From a virus, in the IMG/VR virus record IMGVR_UViG_3300018411_000039, positions 1-42,816 of that record: DNA of 42,816 nt. One strand, written 5' to 3'. Positions 22,508-31,862 of this stretch are shown one piece after another. Position 1 is the first letter of the stretch, and each line of letters starts with the position of its first letter. A program made the translations under genes and the position numbers. The notes under the pieces are model-generated. The model did no database searches. It worked only from the letters and a program-made list of their open reading frames with translations, and was not told where the DNA came from.

Positions 22508-22881
22508 TCGTCACTGACGAGCGGGTGGCAAAATTCATCAGCGATGCAGTGGGGAAGGGATTTGTCCCGCCGTTCACATGCATGGGTATCGAACGGCACG
22601 GCGAGATTATCGCTGGGGTTCTCTTCAATGTTTACGAGCCGCCCGATGTGCATGTGACGGTCGCCGGGCACGGTTGGACAAAGAGCTTTCTTACCGATGT
22701 AGGACAGTATGTCTTTGGCACCCTTAGGTGTCAGCGCATGACGGCGATCACGGAACAGCCGCGCATCGTCAGGATTGCGGAACGCCTTGGCGGTCAGGTC
22801 GAGGGCATGTTGCGAAATCACTTCGGCCCCGGTCGCAACGCCTTCATCGTCGGCATTTTGAAGGAAGACTACCCATGGTGA
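22504..22881 (+). CDS. acetyltransferase-like virion protein, 125 aa
   Basis: Starts at TTG 22504, overlapping the previous stop as TTGA. The pattern (MIVTDERVAKFISDAVGKGF, then GIERHGEIIAGVLFNVYE and GQYVFGTLRCQRMTAITEQP) resembles the GNAT-like fold of T7 gp13-type internal virion proteins, which have the fold without known enzymatic activity. It lies just before the ejection proteins, as gp13 does in T7. Confidence in the fold is moderate. Confidence 0.65.
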   Translation: MIVTDERVAKFISDAVGKGFVPPFTCMGIERHGEIIAGVLFNVYEPPDVHVTVAGHGWTKSFLTDVGQYVFGTLRCQRMTAITEQPRIVRIAERLGGQVEGMLRNHFGPGRNAFIVGILKEDYPW

Positions 22882-23852
22882 GCACCCCTAAGGCGCCCGA
22901 CCCGGTCGCCACCGCGCAAGCGCAGGCCGGTATGAACCGGGACACCGCGCGCGATCAGCAGATGCTCAATATGAATAACCAGGTCAATCCGTGGGGCTCG
23001 GTCAACTACAATCAGACCGGAACGAACAGTTATGTGGATTCACAGGGGAAGACCATCACCCTGCCGCAGTTCACGCAAACGACGACGCTTACTCCACAAC
23101 AGCAGGCAATTTTCGACAAGTCTCAGGCGGCGCAGGGCAATCTGGCCGGGATCGCACAAGACCAATCCGCCAAGATGCGCGATCTGCTGAACACGCCATT
23201 CCAGTTCAATAACTCCGACGCGGAAAAGTGGGCCTACGATCTAGCTTCGCCCCGCATCCTTGCCCAGCAGGGTCAGAATGAAACGGACCTTCGTTCCAAG
23301 CTGATCAACTCCGGCATTCGCCCCGGAACAGCGGCTTGGAACAGCGAAATGACCCGCCTGACGAATTCCAATAGCGACCAGATGAACCAGCTGGCATTGA
23401 CGGGCAGGCAGCAAGCCTTTTCCGAGGCATTGGCGCAGCGAAATCAACCGATCAATGAAATTACCGCGCTCATGTCGGGATCGCAGGTTTCCAATCCCGC
23501 TCAAATGTCCGGCGCCACACCTCAAACCGGCGTCGGCGGCGTTGATTACACGGGTTTGGTAAATCAGAAATACCAGTCCGAATTGCAGCAATCGAATGCT
23601 TCCATGGGCGGCCTATTCGGACTGCTCTCCGCACCATTCTCCATGCTCAAGTTCTCAGACGAGAGACTGAAAGAAGACATTGAGCGCATCGGTGAAACGG
23701 ATGAAGGAACGCCGCTTTACCGCTATCGATACAAAGGCGATCCGACGCCGCAAATCGGCGTCATGGCACAAGAGGTTGCGGAAGATCAGCCCGAAGCAGT
23801 TGCCAGCCACCCGAGCGGCTATCTCATGGTCGATTACGAGAGGGTTCATTAA
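22875..23852 (+). CDS. virion protein with C-terminal S74-type chaperone domain
   Basis: 325 residues from the ATG at 22875, overlapping the previous gene by 7 bases. Residues 1-255 are Gln/Asn-rich and helical (QQMLNMNNQVNPWGSVNYNQ). The C-terminus carries SDERLKEDIERIGETDEGTP, then IGVMAQEVAEDQPEAV and MVDYERVH. This is the intramolecular-chaperone/Peptidase_S74 signature, with the Ser of SDERLK and the Lys dyad visible. Such domains usually end tail fibres, but here the carrier is an internal-protein-like polypeptide. Confidence 0.75.
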   Translation: MVSTPKAPDPVATAQAQAGMNRDTARDQQMLNMNNQVNPWGSVNYNQTGTNSYVDSQGKTITLPQFTQTTTLTPQQQAIFDKSQAAQGNLAGIAQDQSAKMRDLLNTPFQFNNSDAEKWAYDLASPRILAQQGQNETDLRSKLINSGIRPGTAAWNSEMTRLTNSNSDQMNQLALTGRQQAFSEALAQRNQPINEITALMSGSQVSNPAQMSGATPQTGVGGVDYTGLVNQKYQSELQQSNASMGGLFGLLSAPFSMLKFSDERLKEDIERIGETDEGTPLYRYRYKGDPTPQIGVMAQEVAEDQPEAVASHPSGYLMVDYERVH

Positions 23853-26218
23853 TGGCCCTACAAGACATCGCCAACCCCTTCGTTTGGGGTGCGGGTGGCG
23901 CTCGCAAGACGCCCGAGCAGATTGCACGCGACCGGGAGATGGCCGCCGCCCTTATGGGCAAAGGCGTTGACTTCTCGCCCATCGCCAGCCCGTGGCAGGG
24001 ACTTGCGCGAGTGGCGAACGCCGCCGTTGGCGCGTATGGTGATTATCGCACCAATCAGGCCGAAGCGGCCAATGCCGAAACCTCCCGCGATATTGTCGCT
24101 CGGATGCTATCGGGCGCAGGCGGACAGCAATTCCCGGCGGCTCCTAATGGAACAAACGTCCCTTTGGCTGGGGACTATGCCGATGCCCGCGTGAAAACCG
24201 CCTTTGGTGACAACGCAGCGGACATCAAGCAAGGTCTTGTTGATCGCGGCATGTCCCCTCAGGTGGCCGATGCCTTCGTGATGAATTTTCAGGACGAAAG
24301 CGGCCTTAATCCGGGCGTGAATGAGCAAAACCCGGTTGTTGCCGGTTCCCGTGGTGGATTTGGCCTTGCTCAGTGGACAGGGCCTCGCCGTAGGGCGCTT
24401 GAGGCATATGCTGCACAGCGCGGCGCCCCAGTTTCTGACACAGGCACTCAGCTTGATTATCTCATGTCGGAGCTTCAGGGGCCTGAAGCCAAAGCATATC
24501 AGACCATCGCCGCCGCGCCCAACACTGGCAGTGCAGCAGCAGCCATCGTCAATCAATTCCTTCGCCCGGCCGAAGAGCATCGCGCGGCCCGCGAGCGCCG
24601 ATATCTGGCGACTGGTGGCGATCCTGTTCAAGTCGCCAGTTTAGACGCGAACATTGGCGTTCCGTTCACTGGTCAACCCCTATCAGCAGAAGAGCGCGCG
24701 CAGAAGCAGGCTGAGTTGCAGCCAACGCTAAGCCAGATCGGCCAACCTTACACGCCTCCTAAACTGCCCATTGATGTTGCCGCCGCGCTATCCGGTAAGG
24801 GCGACCGTCTGACGATGGCAAACGCGACCCCTATTGCAATGCAGCCGGGGCCGCTGGCATCGGGTCCGGCACAATCCGGCTTCATTGATCGGATGACTGA
24901 TCCGGCTTCGATGACGGGCGGTTCTCCTATGCCGATGCAGGGAGCGCCTGCCAGCGCGACACAAACGGCCACCACCGCGCCGGAGACGGTTGTGCAGGCC
25001 CTCACCGGGCAAGACCTTTCCCGCGTCCCTGTTACTGCCGGCGGCAATGCCGGCGTGTATCAGCCGGGGCAGTCTCAAGGTTTCAACCCAGCGATTATCG
25101 AAGCCCTTTCGAGCCCCTACGCTGATGATCAGACGAAGCGTATCGCCGGTATGCTTCTGGGGCAGCAGATGCAGCAGCAGCAGGCGACGGCGCAGGCGCA
25201 GGCCGCCCGAAACAATTGGGTTTTCCAGCAGCAATATCAGGAGCAGGCGAACGCTCGCGATCCGTTGCGGCAGGCGCAGATTGAGAAAGCCCGACGTGAA
25301 GCGCAGTATGGTCAGCCGCTTATTAACGCGGGTGGTGGCGCGATCTACAACCCGAACAGCGACAGGTGGCTTACTTCACCCACTCCGGCAGCAGCGGCGA
25401 AAGTGGGCGGGTCGTCCGTCGATCTGGAAAGCCTGCCCCAGGTAGGAATGACCGGTGATGGCGTCGTAGATAAATCAGCACAGGGAGAATTCCTGAAGCA
25501 ACTGCCCCCCTCTATCGCATCGCAGGTGCAGGGCATTGCGGATGGGCGGATTGATATTAGGAACGTCACATCTCTTCGTGGTGGCGAGAGGCAGGAACTT
25601 GCCAAGCTCGTATCTCTTTATGATCCTTCATGGGACATGTCACAGGTCGGCGCTCGCGCGGCCGCTCAGAGAGACTATACAAGCGGCGAAATGGCCAAAC
25701 TCGCAGGTTCTACCAACCTCGCAATCAAACATATGGGTGGCATGGTCGCGGCCGGTGAGAGGCTCGGGAATACGTGGTTCACACCATGGAATACAATCAA
25801 GAATATTTATGGCTCGAACACCGATGATCCAGACATAAAGTCCTTTAACACGTATCGACTTGGCGTCGCCGATGAACTCGGCAAGGCGTTCCACGGTGTT
25901 GGTACTGTACCGGAGTCGCAGGTCAAAGCATGGCAAGAAGCAATTAGTAGCAGCAGCGGCCCGGAACAATTGAAAGCGTCTGTGACTTCAGCATTGGAAA
26001 TGCTAGCGGCCCGAACCGAGACATACAATCAGCGCTATCGCAATGTCATGGGCAAGGATGCACCGATGTTCCTTGACAAAACTGCGGTGAAAGTTCTGCA
26101 GGACCTGAAGATCGATCCTTCACATGTAGACCCTCGCTATGCCGGTTCGGCGCCAAGCAGCGGCGGCGATGGCTGGAACGACGCGGGCAATGGCGTCAAA
26201 ATCAGGGTGAAGCAATAA
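23852..26218 (+). CDS. internal virion (ejection) protein with phage tail lysozyme domain
   Basis: 788 residues. Residues about 110-255 match Phage_lysozyme2: MNFQDESGLNPGVNE with the catalytic-type Glu, then GGFGLAQWTGPRRRALEAYA and QLDYLMSELQGPEA. The rest is a Gln/Ala-rich body with a helical C-terminus. In podoviruses such proteins enter the cell envelope with the DNA and open peptidoglycan locally. It overlaps both neighbours by single codons (TAATG), so the three ejection-type genes form one translational block. Confidence 0.85.
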   Translation: MALQDIANPFVWGAGGARKTPEQIARDREMAAALMGKGVDFSPIASPWQGLARVANAAVGAYGDYRTNQAEAANAETSRDIVARMLSGAGGQQFPAAPNGTNVPLAGDYADARVKTAFGDNAADIKQGLVDRGMSPQVADAFVMNFQDESGLNPGVNEQNPVVAGSRGGFGLAQWTGPRRRALEAYAAQRGAPVSDTGTQLDYLMSELQGPEAKAYQTIAAAPNTGSAAAAIVNQFLRPAEEHRAARERRYLATGGDPVQVASLDANIGVPFTGQPLSAEERAQKQAELQPTLSQIGQPYTPPKLPIDVAAALSGKGDRLTMANATPIAMQPGPLASGPAQSGFIDRMTDPASMTGGSPMPMQGAPASATQTATTAPETVVQALTGQDLSRVPVTAGGNAGVYQPGQSQGFNPAIIEALSSPYADDQTKRIAGMLLGQQMQQQQATAQAQAARNNWVFQQQYQEQANARDPLRQAQIEKARREAQYGQPLINAGGGAIYNPNSDRWLTSPTPAAAAKVGGSSVDLESLPQVGMTGDGVVDKSAQGEFLKQLPPSIASQVQGIADGRIDIRNVTSLRGGERQELAKLVSLYDPSWDMSQVGARAAAQRDYTSGEMAKLAGSTNLAIKHMGGMVAAGERLGNTWFTPWNTIKNIYGSNTDDPDIKSFNTYRLGVADELGKAFHGVGTVPESQVKAWQEAISSSSGPEQLKASVTSALEMLAARTETYNQRYRNVMGKDAPMFLDKTAVKVLQDLKIDPSHVDPRYAGSAPSSGGDGWNDAGNGVKIRVKQ

Positions 26219-28212
26219 TGCCTGTTTTTGAACTCCAAGGCCCTGACGGCAAGACCTACGAAATCGACGCGCCGGACCAGAAAGCTGCGCTATCGGCTTT
26301 CCAATCCTTCGCAGCACCGAAGGTAGATCCTGCCACCAATCAGCCGCGAGGCGTGCCGGAATTCGTTCCGCCCGGTGTGCAGGGGTACGACCCTAAGACC
26401 GGCGAAGTCACACCGCAGTACAGCCGTGGAGGCTCCGCCGCCATGGGTGCGGCCGATGCGACTACGCTTGGTTGGGGCGATGAGCTGGCCTCATATCTCG
26501 GCAGCGCGCTTAGCGGCGTCCCGCGCGAACAAGTGCTTTCCGAGATGCGCGGCGATGCGAAAGCGGCTCAGCAGCAAAACCCAGGTTCGTATCTTGCCGG
26601 GCAGATCGGCGGCGGATTGGCGCAGGGAGTTTCGGGCGTTGGCGGTCTCGCGACAAAGGCAGCCATAAAAGGCGGTGGCACTCTCGGCAAAATTGCCCTC
26701 GGCAGCACGGTTGATGGAATTGTGGGTGGAGGGGCCTACGGGGCCGGCAGTGCTGATGAGGGAAATAGGGTATCTGGCGGAGCGTGGGGCGCTGGCCTGG
26801 GCGGTCTGACCGGTTTGGCGGCGCCACTGGCGATAGCTGGCGTAAGTGCTACCGCAAAACCATTTCTCGCGCCTCTTCTTGCTCGTCTTAACCCGCAAGG
26901 CTACGCCAATAAGGCACTAGAAATGGGCGTGCGGCGCTCTGGCATGTCAACAGACGACATTGCCAGCATGCTTGCGCGGTCGAATGCCGATGATCAGGGC
27001 ATGTTTACCGTTGCTGATGCCCTCGGGCATCAAGGGGGCCGGATGCTGTCAACTGTGGTCCGCAATCCGAATGAAGCACGGCAACAGATCGTGGACGCGC
27101 TCACCAGCCGACAGATGGGGCAGGGAGAGCGCCTATCGAATTTCCTGTCGGAAGGCTTCGCCGCGCCGGATACGGCTGCACAGCGCGCCACCTCACTATC
27201 TGCACAGCGCACAGCAACCGCAAATGCCAACTATGGCGCGGCGCGCGAAGGCGCAGGCGCGGTTGACACCAGTAGGGCTATCCAGGCCGCAGATGACTTT
27301 CTGACGCCGGGCGCAACGGGCCTGATGAACCCAGGCAATAACATCGCTGACGATAGCATCGAGGCGGCCGTGCGCCGAGCACGATCCTATTTCACCGATG
27401 GCCGCTCCAATCTGTCGGACTTCAATGCCGCCCTTCGATCCAAACAGGAATTGGACGGGATGATTGAAGGCGCGAGGCCGGCCGTTCAACGCCAGTTAAT
27501 TCCGATCCGCAACGCACTGGACAATGCGCTTGAGCAGGCATCCCCGAACTATGCTCAGGCGCGTGACGTGTTCCGTCAGCAGAGCCGCGCAATCGACGCT
27601 ATCGATACCGGGAGCAATGCCGCTTCGGGACGTTCGCGCGCGGCCGACAACATCGCGACTTTCCGAGGGATGACGCCAGAAGAGCAGCCGGCTTTCCGAG
27701 CTGGCTATGTCGATCCTTTCATTGCGCGAACTGAGAGTGGTGCGATCTCGCCAACCACGAACAAGGCGCGCGGCCTGATGACAACCAAGACGGGTCAGGA
27801 GTTTCCCGAATTTGCCGCGCCGGGGCAGGCCGATCAGCTTGGCAACCGTGTTGCCCGTGAACAGCGCATGTTTGAAACATCGAATGCCGCTCTTGGCGGG
27901 TCGAAGACAGCCGACAATCTGGCCGATGCTGCCGAAATGTCGAAATTCGATCCGTCTGTCATGGCGAAACTGTTTTCAGGGCGCCCCCTCGCCGCAATCA
28001 TGGATGCGGTTGGTAAACTCCTCAACGAAGGCAAGGGAATGCCCCCTGGCGTTCTGGAGCGTGTAGGCCAAGCGCTCATGACAACCGATCCAAACGCGGC
28101 GCGCGCTGTTCTAACCGCCGCAAAGCAGACGGTACAACGCAATGCAACAAGGCAGGCAATCGCCTCGTCACTCCTCAGAGGTGGAGCGCTTCCTGTTTTG
28201 GAAGGACGCTAG
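26218..28212 (+). CDS. internal virion (ejection) protein, glycine-rich membrane-active type
   Basis: 664 residues. The N-terminus has a tudor/SH3-like start (MPVFELQGPDGKTYEIDAPD). Residues about 105-215 are Gly/Ala-rich with repeated G-x3-G motifs (GQIGGGLAQGVSGVGGLATK, GGAYGAGSADEGNRVSGGAW), suited to membrane insertion. The remaining 440 residues are helical. Large, Gly/Ala-rich helical proteins after a lysozyme-bearing protein are the DNA-ejection channel proteins of podoviruses. No enzyme domain visible. Confidence 0.75.
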   Translation: MPVFELQGPDGKTYEIDAPDQKAALSAFQSFAAPKVDPATNQPRGVPEFVPPGVQGYDPKTGEVTPQYSRGGSAAMGAADATTLGWGDELASYLGSALSGVPREQVLSEMRGDAKAAQQQNPGSYLAGQIGGGLAQGVSGVGGLATKAAIKGGGTLGKIALGSTVDGIVGGGAYGAGSADEGNRVSGGAWGAGLGGLTGLAAPLAIAGVSATAKPFLAPLLARLNPQGYANKALEMGVRRSGMSTDDIASMLARSNADDQGMFTVADALGHQGGRMLSTVVRNPNEARQQIVDALTSRQMGQGERLSNFLSEGFAAPDTAAQRATSLSAQRTATANANYGAAREGAGAVDTSRAIQAADDFLTPGATGLMNPGNNIADDSIEAAVRRARSYFTDGRSNLSDFNAALRSKQELDGMIEGARPAVQRQLIPIRNALDNALEQASPNYAQARDVFRQQSRAIDAIDTGSNAASGRSRAADNIATFRGMTPEEQPAFRAGYVDPFIARTESGAISPTTNKARGLMTTKTGQEFPEFAAPGQADQLGNRVAREQRMFETSNAALGGSKTADNLADAAEMSKFDPSVMAKLFSGRPLAAIMDAVGKLLNEGKGMPPGVLERVGQALMTTDPNAARAVLTAAKQTVQRNATRQAIASSLLRGGALPVLEGR

Positions 28213-28442
28213 CGCATCCACTTTGGAGCTTTGTTGCCGGTTATCTCGATCATGATGATCGCAAAGACGCCACCTGTAAGCGCACCCAAGATAACGGAAC
28301 CCCAGTCAATTTTGCCGGCCAGCAAATTGCCTATCCATACGAGCAACACGCAGATGCCGGCCATCCAATAGAGGCCGTTTCCCGTCCTATCGCGCGGCGG
28401 CTCGTCAGGATCGTGATCGATAGTTTTTCGGTCTCGGTTCAT
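28209..28442 (-). CDS. minus-strand membrane protein, moron-like, 77 aa
   Basis: MNRDRKTIDHDPDEPPRDRT is a charged head; two hydrophobic spans follow (LYWMAGICVLLVWIGNLLAG and SVILGALTGGVFAIIMIEI). It fills the 300-bp gap between the ejection protein and the collar fibre and is read against the late operon. The ribosome site is weak. Proteins of this shape can be superinfection-exclusion factors; that role is inference. Confidence 0.65.
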   Translation of the reverse strand: MNRDRKTIDHDPDEPPRDRTGNGLYWMAGICVLLVWIGNLLAGKIDWGSVILGALTGGVFAIIMIEITGNKAPKWMR

Positions 28443-28514
28443 TGAAACATCAAATACCCAGCAAACCCCAAGAATCCCACACCCATTCCTGAAACACAAG
28501 CAGGAGAGGCGCCC

Positions 28515-29312
28515 ATGCCTTTCGCCAGCGGCGGTACTTTCAGCCTCATCCCTAGCTATAAGGCTACTCCAGGGCAGACGATCCGCACAGAGCAGCACAA
28601 CCCCGTGCTGGAGGACATCGCCAACGCTCTTTCGGCTGTGCTCAAGAGAGACGGTCGGGACGGCATGGTCGGCCCGCTTAGCATGGGGTCGTTCCCGATC
28701 ACCAATGTTGCGGCCAGCCAGATTGCAACCAATGCCGCTACGGTCGGGCAGGTGCAGTCATCGGCACCCATTGGGTTGGTGGCCGACTTTGCAGGCTCTA
28801 TTGCGCCGGATGGATGGCTGCTCTGCTACGGCCAGGCGGTTTCGAGAACGGCCTATGCCGCGTTGTTTGCGGCTATCGGGACGACATATGGAACCGGCGA
28901 TGGAACGACGACATTCAATGTGCCAGATCTACGCGGGCGCGCGGTGGCCGGCCGTGACAATATGGGCGGTACGGCTGCCGGCAGACTGGCCAGCATATCT
29001 GGACTAGGCTCTGTCGGAGGCAGCGAAAGCGTTTCCCTTACGGCGGCGCAATTGCCAGCAAACATTCCAAACGACGCTGCCACGACAACTGCTACGTCCA
29101 TAGGCGCCGGCTCTCAATTGTACGGGGGGCAGGCACTCTCGCCAGCGCCAGCGAGCCCGCCAAATATAGCCAATGTTCCGTACAACGCCACGCCGATCAC
29201 TGCTGTTTCGACCAGCACTACCGTGGTGATGATCAATCCAGGCGGTGGAAGCGCTCACAATAACGTTCAGCCCACAATGGCGCTGAACAAGATCATCAAG
29301 GCTACCTACTAG
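28515..29312 (+). CDS. tail fibre with phage Collar domain
   Basis: 265 residues. Residues about 90-155 hold the Collar signature (IAPDGWLLCYGQAVSRTAYA, TYGTGDGTTTFNVPDLRGRA, then VAGRDNMGG). The C-terminus ends with NNVQPTMALNKIIKATY, as in many collar-type fibres. Ribosome site AGGAGAGG. It is likely the adhesin or a fibre tip. The terminator at 29342 follows. Confidence 0.88.
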   Translation: MPFASGGTFSLIPSYKATPGQTIRTEQHNPVLEDIANALSAVLKRDGRDGMVGPLSMGSFPITNVAASQIATNAATVGQVQSSAPIGLVADFAGSIAPDGWLLCYGQAVSRTAYAALFAAIGTTYGTGDGTTTFNVPDLRGRAVAGRDNMGGTAAGRLASISGLGSVGGSESVSLTAAQLPANIPNDAATTTATSIGAGSQLYGGQALSPAPASPPNIANVPYNATPITAVSTSTTVVMINPGGGSAHNNVQPTMALNKIIKATY

Positions 29313-29341
29313 CCCTCCCCCAAATCCCGAAGCTGTTTCTT

Positions 29342-29364
29342 CCCGCCCGCGAGGCGGGTTTTTT
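29342..29364 (+). terminator. rho-independent terminator between the two fibre genes
   Basis: CCCGCC-cgcga-GGCGGG followed by six T. It lies 29 bases after the collar fibre stop and just before the ribosome site of the next gene. Confidence 0.85.
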
Positions 29365-29379
29365 CATGGAGGCCACCCC

Positions 29380-31578
29380 ATGGCGATCAAGCCTATCCGC
29401 GCCGTAACGAAGACGATCACGCCAGCCCCTACCAACCTTGTCTTGTTGGACGACGGAGTTGCCATGGGCAAGGCGACTTTGGACGACGCGGTGAAGGTCA
29501 TTGCGGGTCCGTTAGCCGATACCAAGATCACGGCGCTGAACCTCAACACAGCTTCGCAGAAAGCAACGGAGTTTTTCGCGACAGCAGCGCAGGGCACGAA
29601 AGCCGATACCGCCATCCAGACAATTGTGGCGGGACAAAGCACTTCCATCAATAACACCGACCCGCGAAATCCCGTCGTAGGGTTCACCGGCACCGGCACG
29701 GGCGACATGCTCAAGGCCAACGACCTTTCAGATTTGAACAGCATGCCGAACGCGCGCAAGAACATGGCCGTTGGGGTCTACGTAGCTAACCGGACGGCGC
29801 TTAGAGCGCTCGATACGAGTAAAGACACCTCTGCTTATCTCACGGAAGCAGGGCGCAAGGGCCAGTTCTTTTGGGACGGTTCCAACCTGTCCGCACAGGT
29901 TACCGCCGACACGGCGCAAGGCGTCTATATAGCCCCGGCAAGCGCCCCGACTGGTGCAAGTGGCGCTTGGGTGCGGTCGTTTGACTTCACGAACTACGAA
30001 GATAGCTGGTTCGGCACGGTGGCAGATAATGCCACCGATAGCACGAATGCTATCAATGCCGCGCTCGCTGCCATGAGCGTCCATAACCCCGGCTACGCCG
30101 CGTACCTTAACGTTCGGCGCGGTGTTCGCTTTTCTTCAAACGCGATCAATTGGAACGCCAATACCAGTCAGTCATTTGCGTATATCCGATATGGTGCCGG
30201 CAGCGATCTGACCGTTGGCGTGCCTACGGGAGGGCAAGGCGCGTCCGAGTCGCATGTGCTAAGCGTAAATTCCGGCTTCCCTAACTACCCCGGCAGCGGG
30301 CTGGTGGGCGAATGGTCCTTCGATAGCCCACTCAATCCGGCCTTGGTGGTAAATACTGCCAAGAACGTGAATGCATCCATCTATCCTCACATCGGCCCCG
30401 GCCAAACCGTTGCGCCCCATTGGAAAAGCGCGGTGCGAGCGTCGGGTCCGTTTATTCGGGATGAGAACCAGAACAGGTTCTATGGGGTCTATCAGAACTA
30501 TGCGGGGTTTAACGCCTATAACTTCTATATGATGGGAGCGGTGTTGCGTTTTGGCTATGTGTCGGTTGGTGGGGGCGTAGCTGCATGGGGTTCTCCCCTG
30601 CCTGTGGCGGGCGACATTATCCGGGGGCAAACGTCCTGCGGACGCGTCACCGTTACCAGCAAGGATACCAATTTCCTCTACTTCAATTGGCTGGCCGGAG
30701 CACTAGTGATCGGTGAGAAAGGGTTGATCGAAAAGGCAGTCGTGGAGGCCAGTTTCGCAGGCGGCGTAATGACCGTCACCAAGGTCCTGGATGACACCTA
30801 TCCACTCGCGAACGGTCACACGCTCGTTGGAACCTATGCGGGGCTGGGGCTGAATGCCGGCACCACGCTCACCAGCCAGATCAGCGGAACGCCGGGGGGC
30901 GTCGGCACCTACAACGTGACGTCAACACAGACGATTGCGTCCAACTCGATAACTTCGGGATGGTCGTCTGCGGTTGCCTTGAGTTTCAACCACTACGAGG
31001 ACGCCAATCTATCCCCTCTGACCTTCGGTCTGGACACTGCACAGATCGGGTGGAATGCCATCCCCGGCGAGTTTGGTACGGGCTTCACAATCGGTGATCG
31101 GCTGACCTTGACGAAATCGAAGGCGGTCGGAAAGCAGTGGGAGACGGTGACGAATGCGTCGCTTGTCTTTACGAATGACACAGCAAAGCCCCCCGTAGCA
31201 GGCAGGCAGATTGTCCTCGATGACAGCAACCGTCTCGTTGCGGTGAAGGGGACTGCTAACGGTACGGGTTCTGGCGCGACGGCTTTGGTGAGTGCTGTTA
31301 CGGCGGCTGGCGGGATTACTCCTACCCCTACATTGAAGACAGGTAGTTTCAATGTGGCTTTTGCGAATTACGTCGGGACGGGAGTGTATCGCCTCAACTT
31401 CTCTGCGGCTCTGGATAACGTAAACTACCAGGTAGGAACGTCGGGTTATGCGGCGGCTGATGAATGGCGCGTCGGCAACAAAGGAACGAATTACGTTGAA
31501 ATCAAATGCTACCACGCTGGAGCGTTGGCCGATGCCTCGGGCGATGTTGACGTTATCGTGTTTGGCGGGCTGGCGTGA
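29380..31578 (+). CDS. receptor-binding tail fibre/spike protein
   Basis: 732 residues. The N-terminal 130 residues (MAIKPIRAVTKTITPAPTNL, VVGFTGTGTGDMLKANDLSD) are the virion-attachment part. Then comes a region with the phrase FWDGSNLSAQVTADTAQGVY, typical just before the beta-helix of tailspikes, and NATDSTNAINAALAAMS, the usual start of a pectate-lyase-like helix. The C-terminal half is beta-rich with a small terminal domain. It probably recognises host surface polysaccharide. Confidence 0.8.
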   Translation: MAIKPIRAVTKTITPAPTNLVLLDDGVAMGKATLDDAVKVIAGPLADTKITALNLNTASQKATEFFATAAQGTKADTAIQTIVAGQSTSINNTDPRNPVVGFTGTGTGDMLKANDLSDLNSMPNARKNMAVGVYVANRTALRALDTSKDTSAYLTEAGRKGQFFWDGSNLSAQVTADTAQGVYIAPASAPTGASGAWVRSFDFTNYEDSWFGTVADNATDSTNAINAALAAMSVHNPGYAAYLNVRRGVRFSSNAINWNANTSQSFAYIRYGAGSDLTVGVPTGGQGASESHVLSVNSGFPNYPGSGLVGEWSFDSPLNPALVVNTAKNVNASIYPHIGPGQTVAPHWKSAVRASGPFIRDENQNRFYGVYQNYAGFNAYNFYMMGAVLRFGYVSVGGGVAAWGSPLPVAGDIIRGQTSCGRVTVTSKDTNFLYFNWLAGALVIGEKGLIEKAVVEASFAGGVMTVTKVLDDTYPLANGHTLVGTYAGLGLNAGTTLTSQISGTPGGVGTYNVTSTQTIASNSITSGWSSAVALSFNHYEDANLSPLTFGLDTAQIGWNAIPGEFGTGFTIGDRLTLTKSKAVGKQWETVTNASLVFTNDTAKPPVAGRQIVLDDSNRLVAVKGTANGTGSGATALVSAVTAAGGITPTPTLKTGSFNVAFANYVGTGVYRLNFSAALDNVNYQVGTSGYAAADEWRVGNKGTNYVEIKCYHAGALADASGDVDVIVFGGLA

Positions 31579-31593
31579 CGTGTGGGATCGCGC

Positions 31594-31776
31594 TTAACGG
31601 ATTTCCCAAGAGGCAAGTGCGTCATCGCGCTCATTGGCCGTCATTTCACGGTATTCGAAGGCGTGTCCGTTCCATCGGCGCCACCGGTTGTTTTCGAGGT
31701 CAGCGGCCCAATACCGGGGGATAAAGAACCCCAAGAAATGAATCAGCCCGTCGATTACAGTTTTCAGAAAAGACAT
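31594..31776 (-). CDS. minus-strand moron-like gene, 60 aa
   Basis: MSFLKTVIDGLIHFLGFFIP is an amphipathic, possibly membrane-associated N-terminus; RYWAADLENNRWRRWNGHAF then EYREMTANERDDALASWEI follows. The RWRRWNGxxxEYREM core is one I recognise from rhizobial small proteins of unknown role. The plus-strand frame in the same place is low in quality. The gene runs against the late operon, between fibre and endolysin genes. Confidence 0.6.
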   Translation of the reverse strand: MSFLKTVIDGLIHFLGFFIPRYWAADLENNRWRRWNGHAFEYREMTANERDDALASWEIR

Positions 31777-31862
31777 TCCAAGCGCCCCAATCCCCGCTAG
31801 TCAGCGGGCCAACGGCAGAAGTAAGCCGAAAATCAGCTTCTTGCAATAACAAAGGAAAGAAC

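Noticed and set aside
31582-31800. Plus-strand 72-aa frame after the fibre gene
   Set aside because: GTG-type start and poor composition; the minus-strand frame at 31776-31594 is the better gene.
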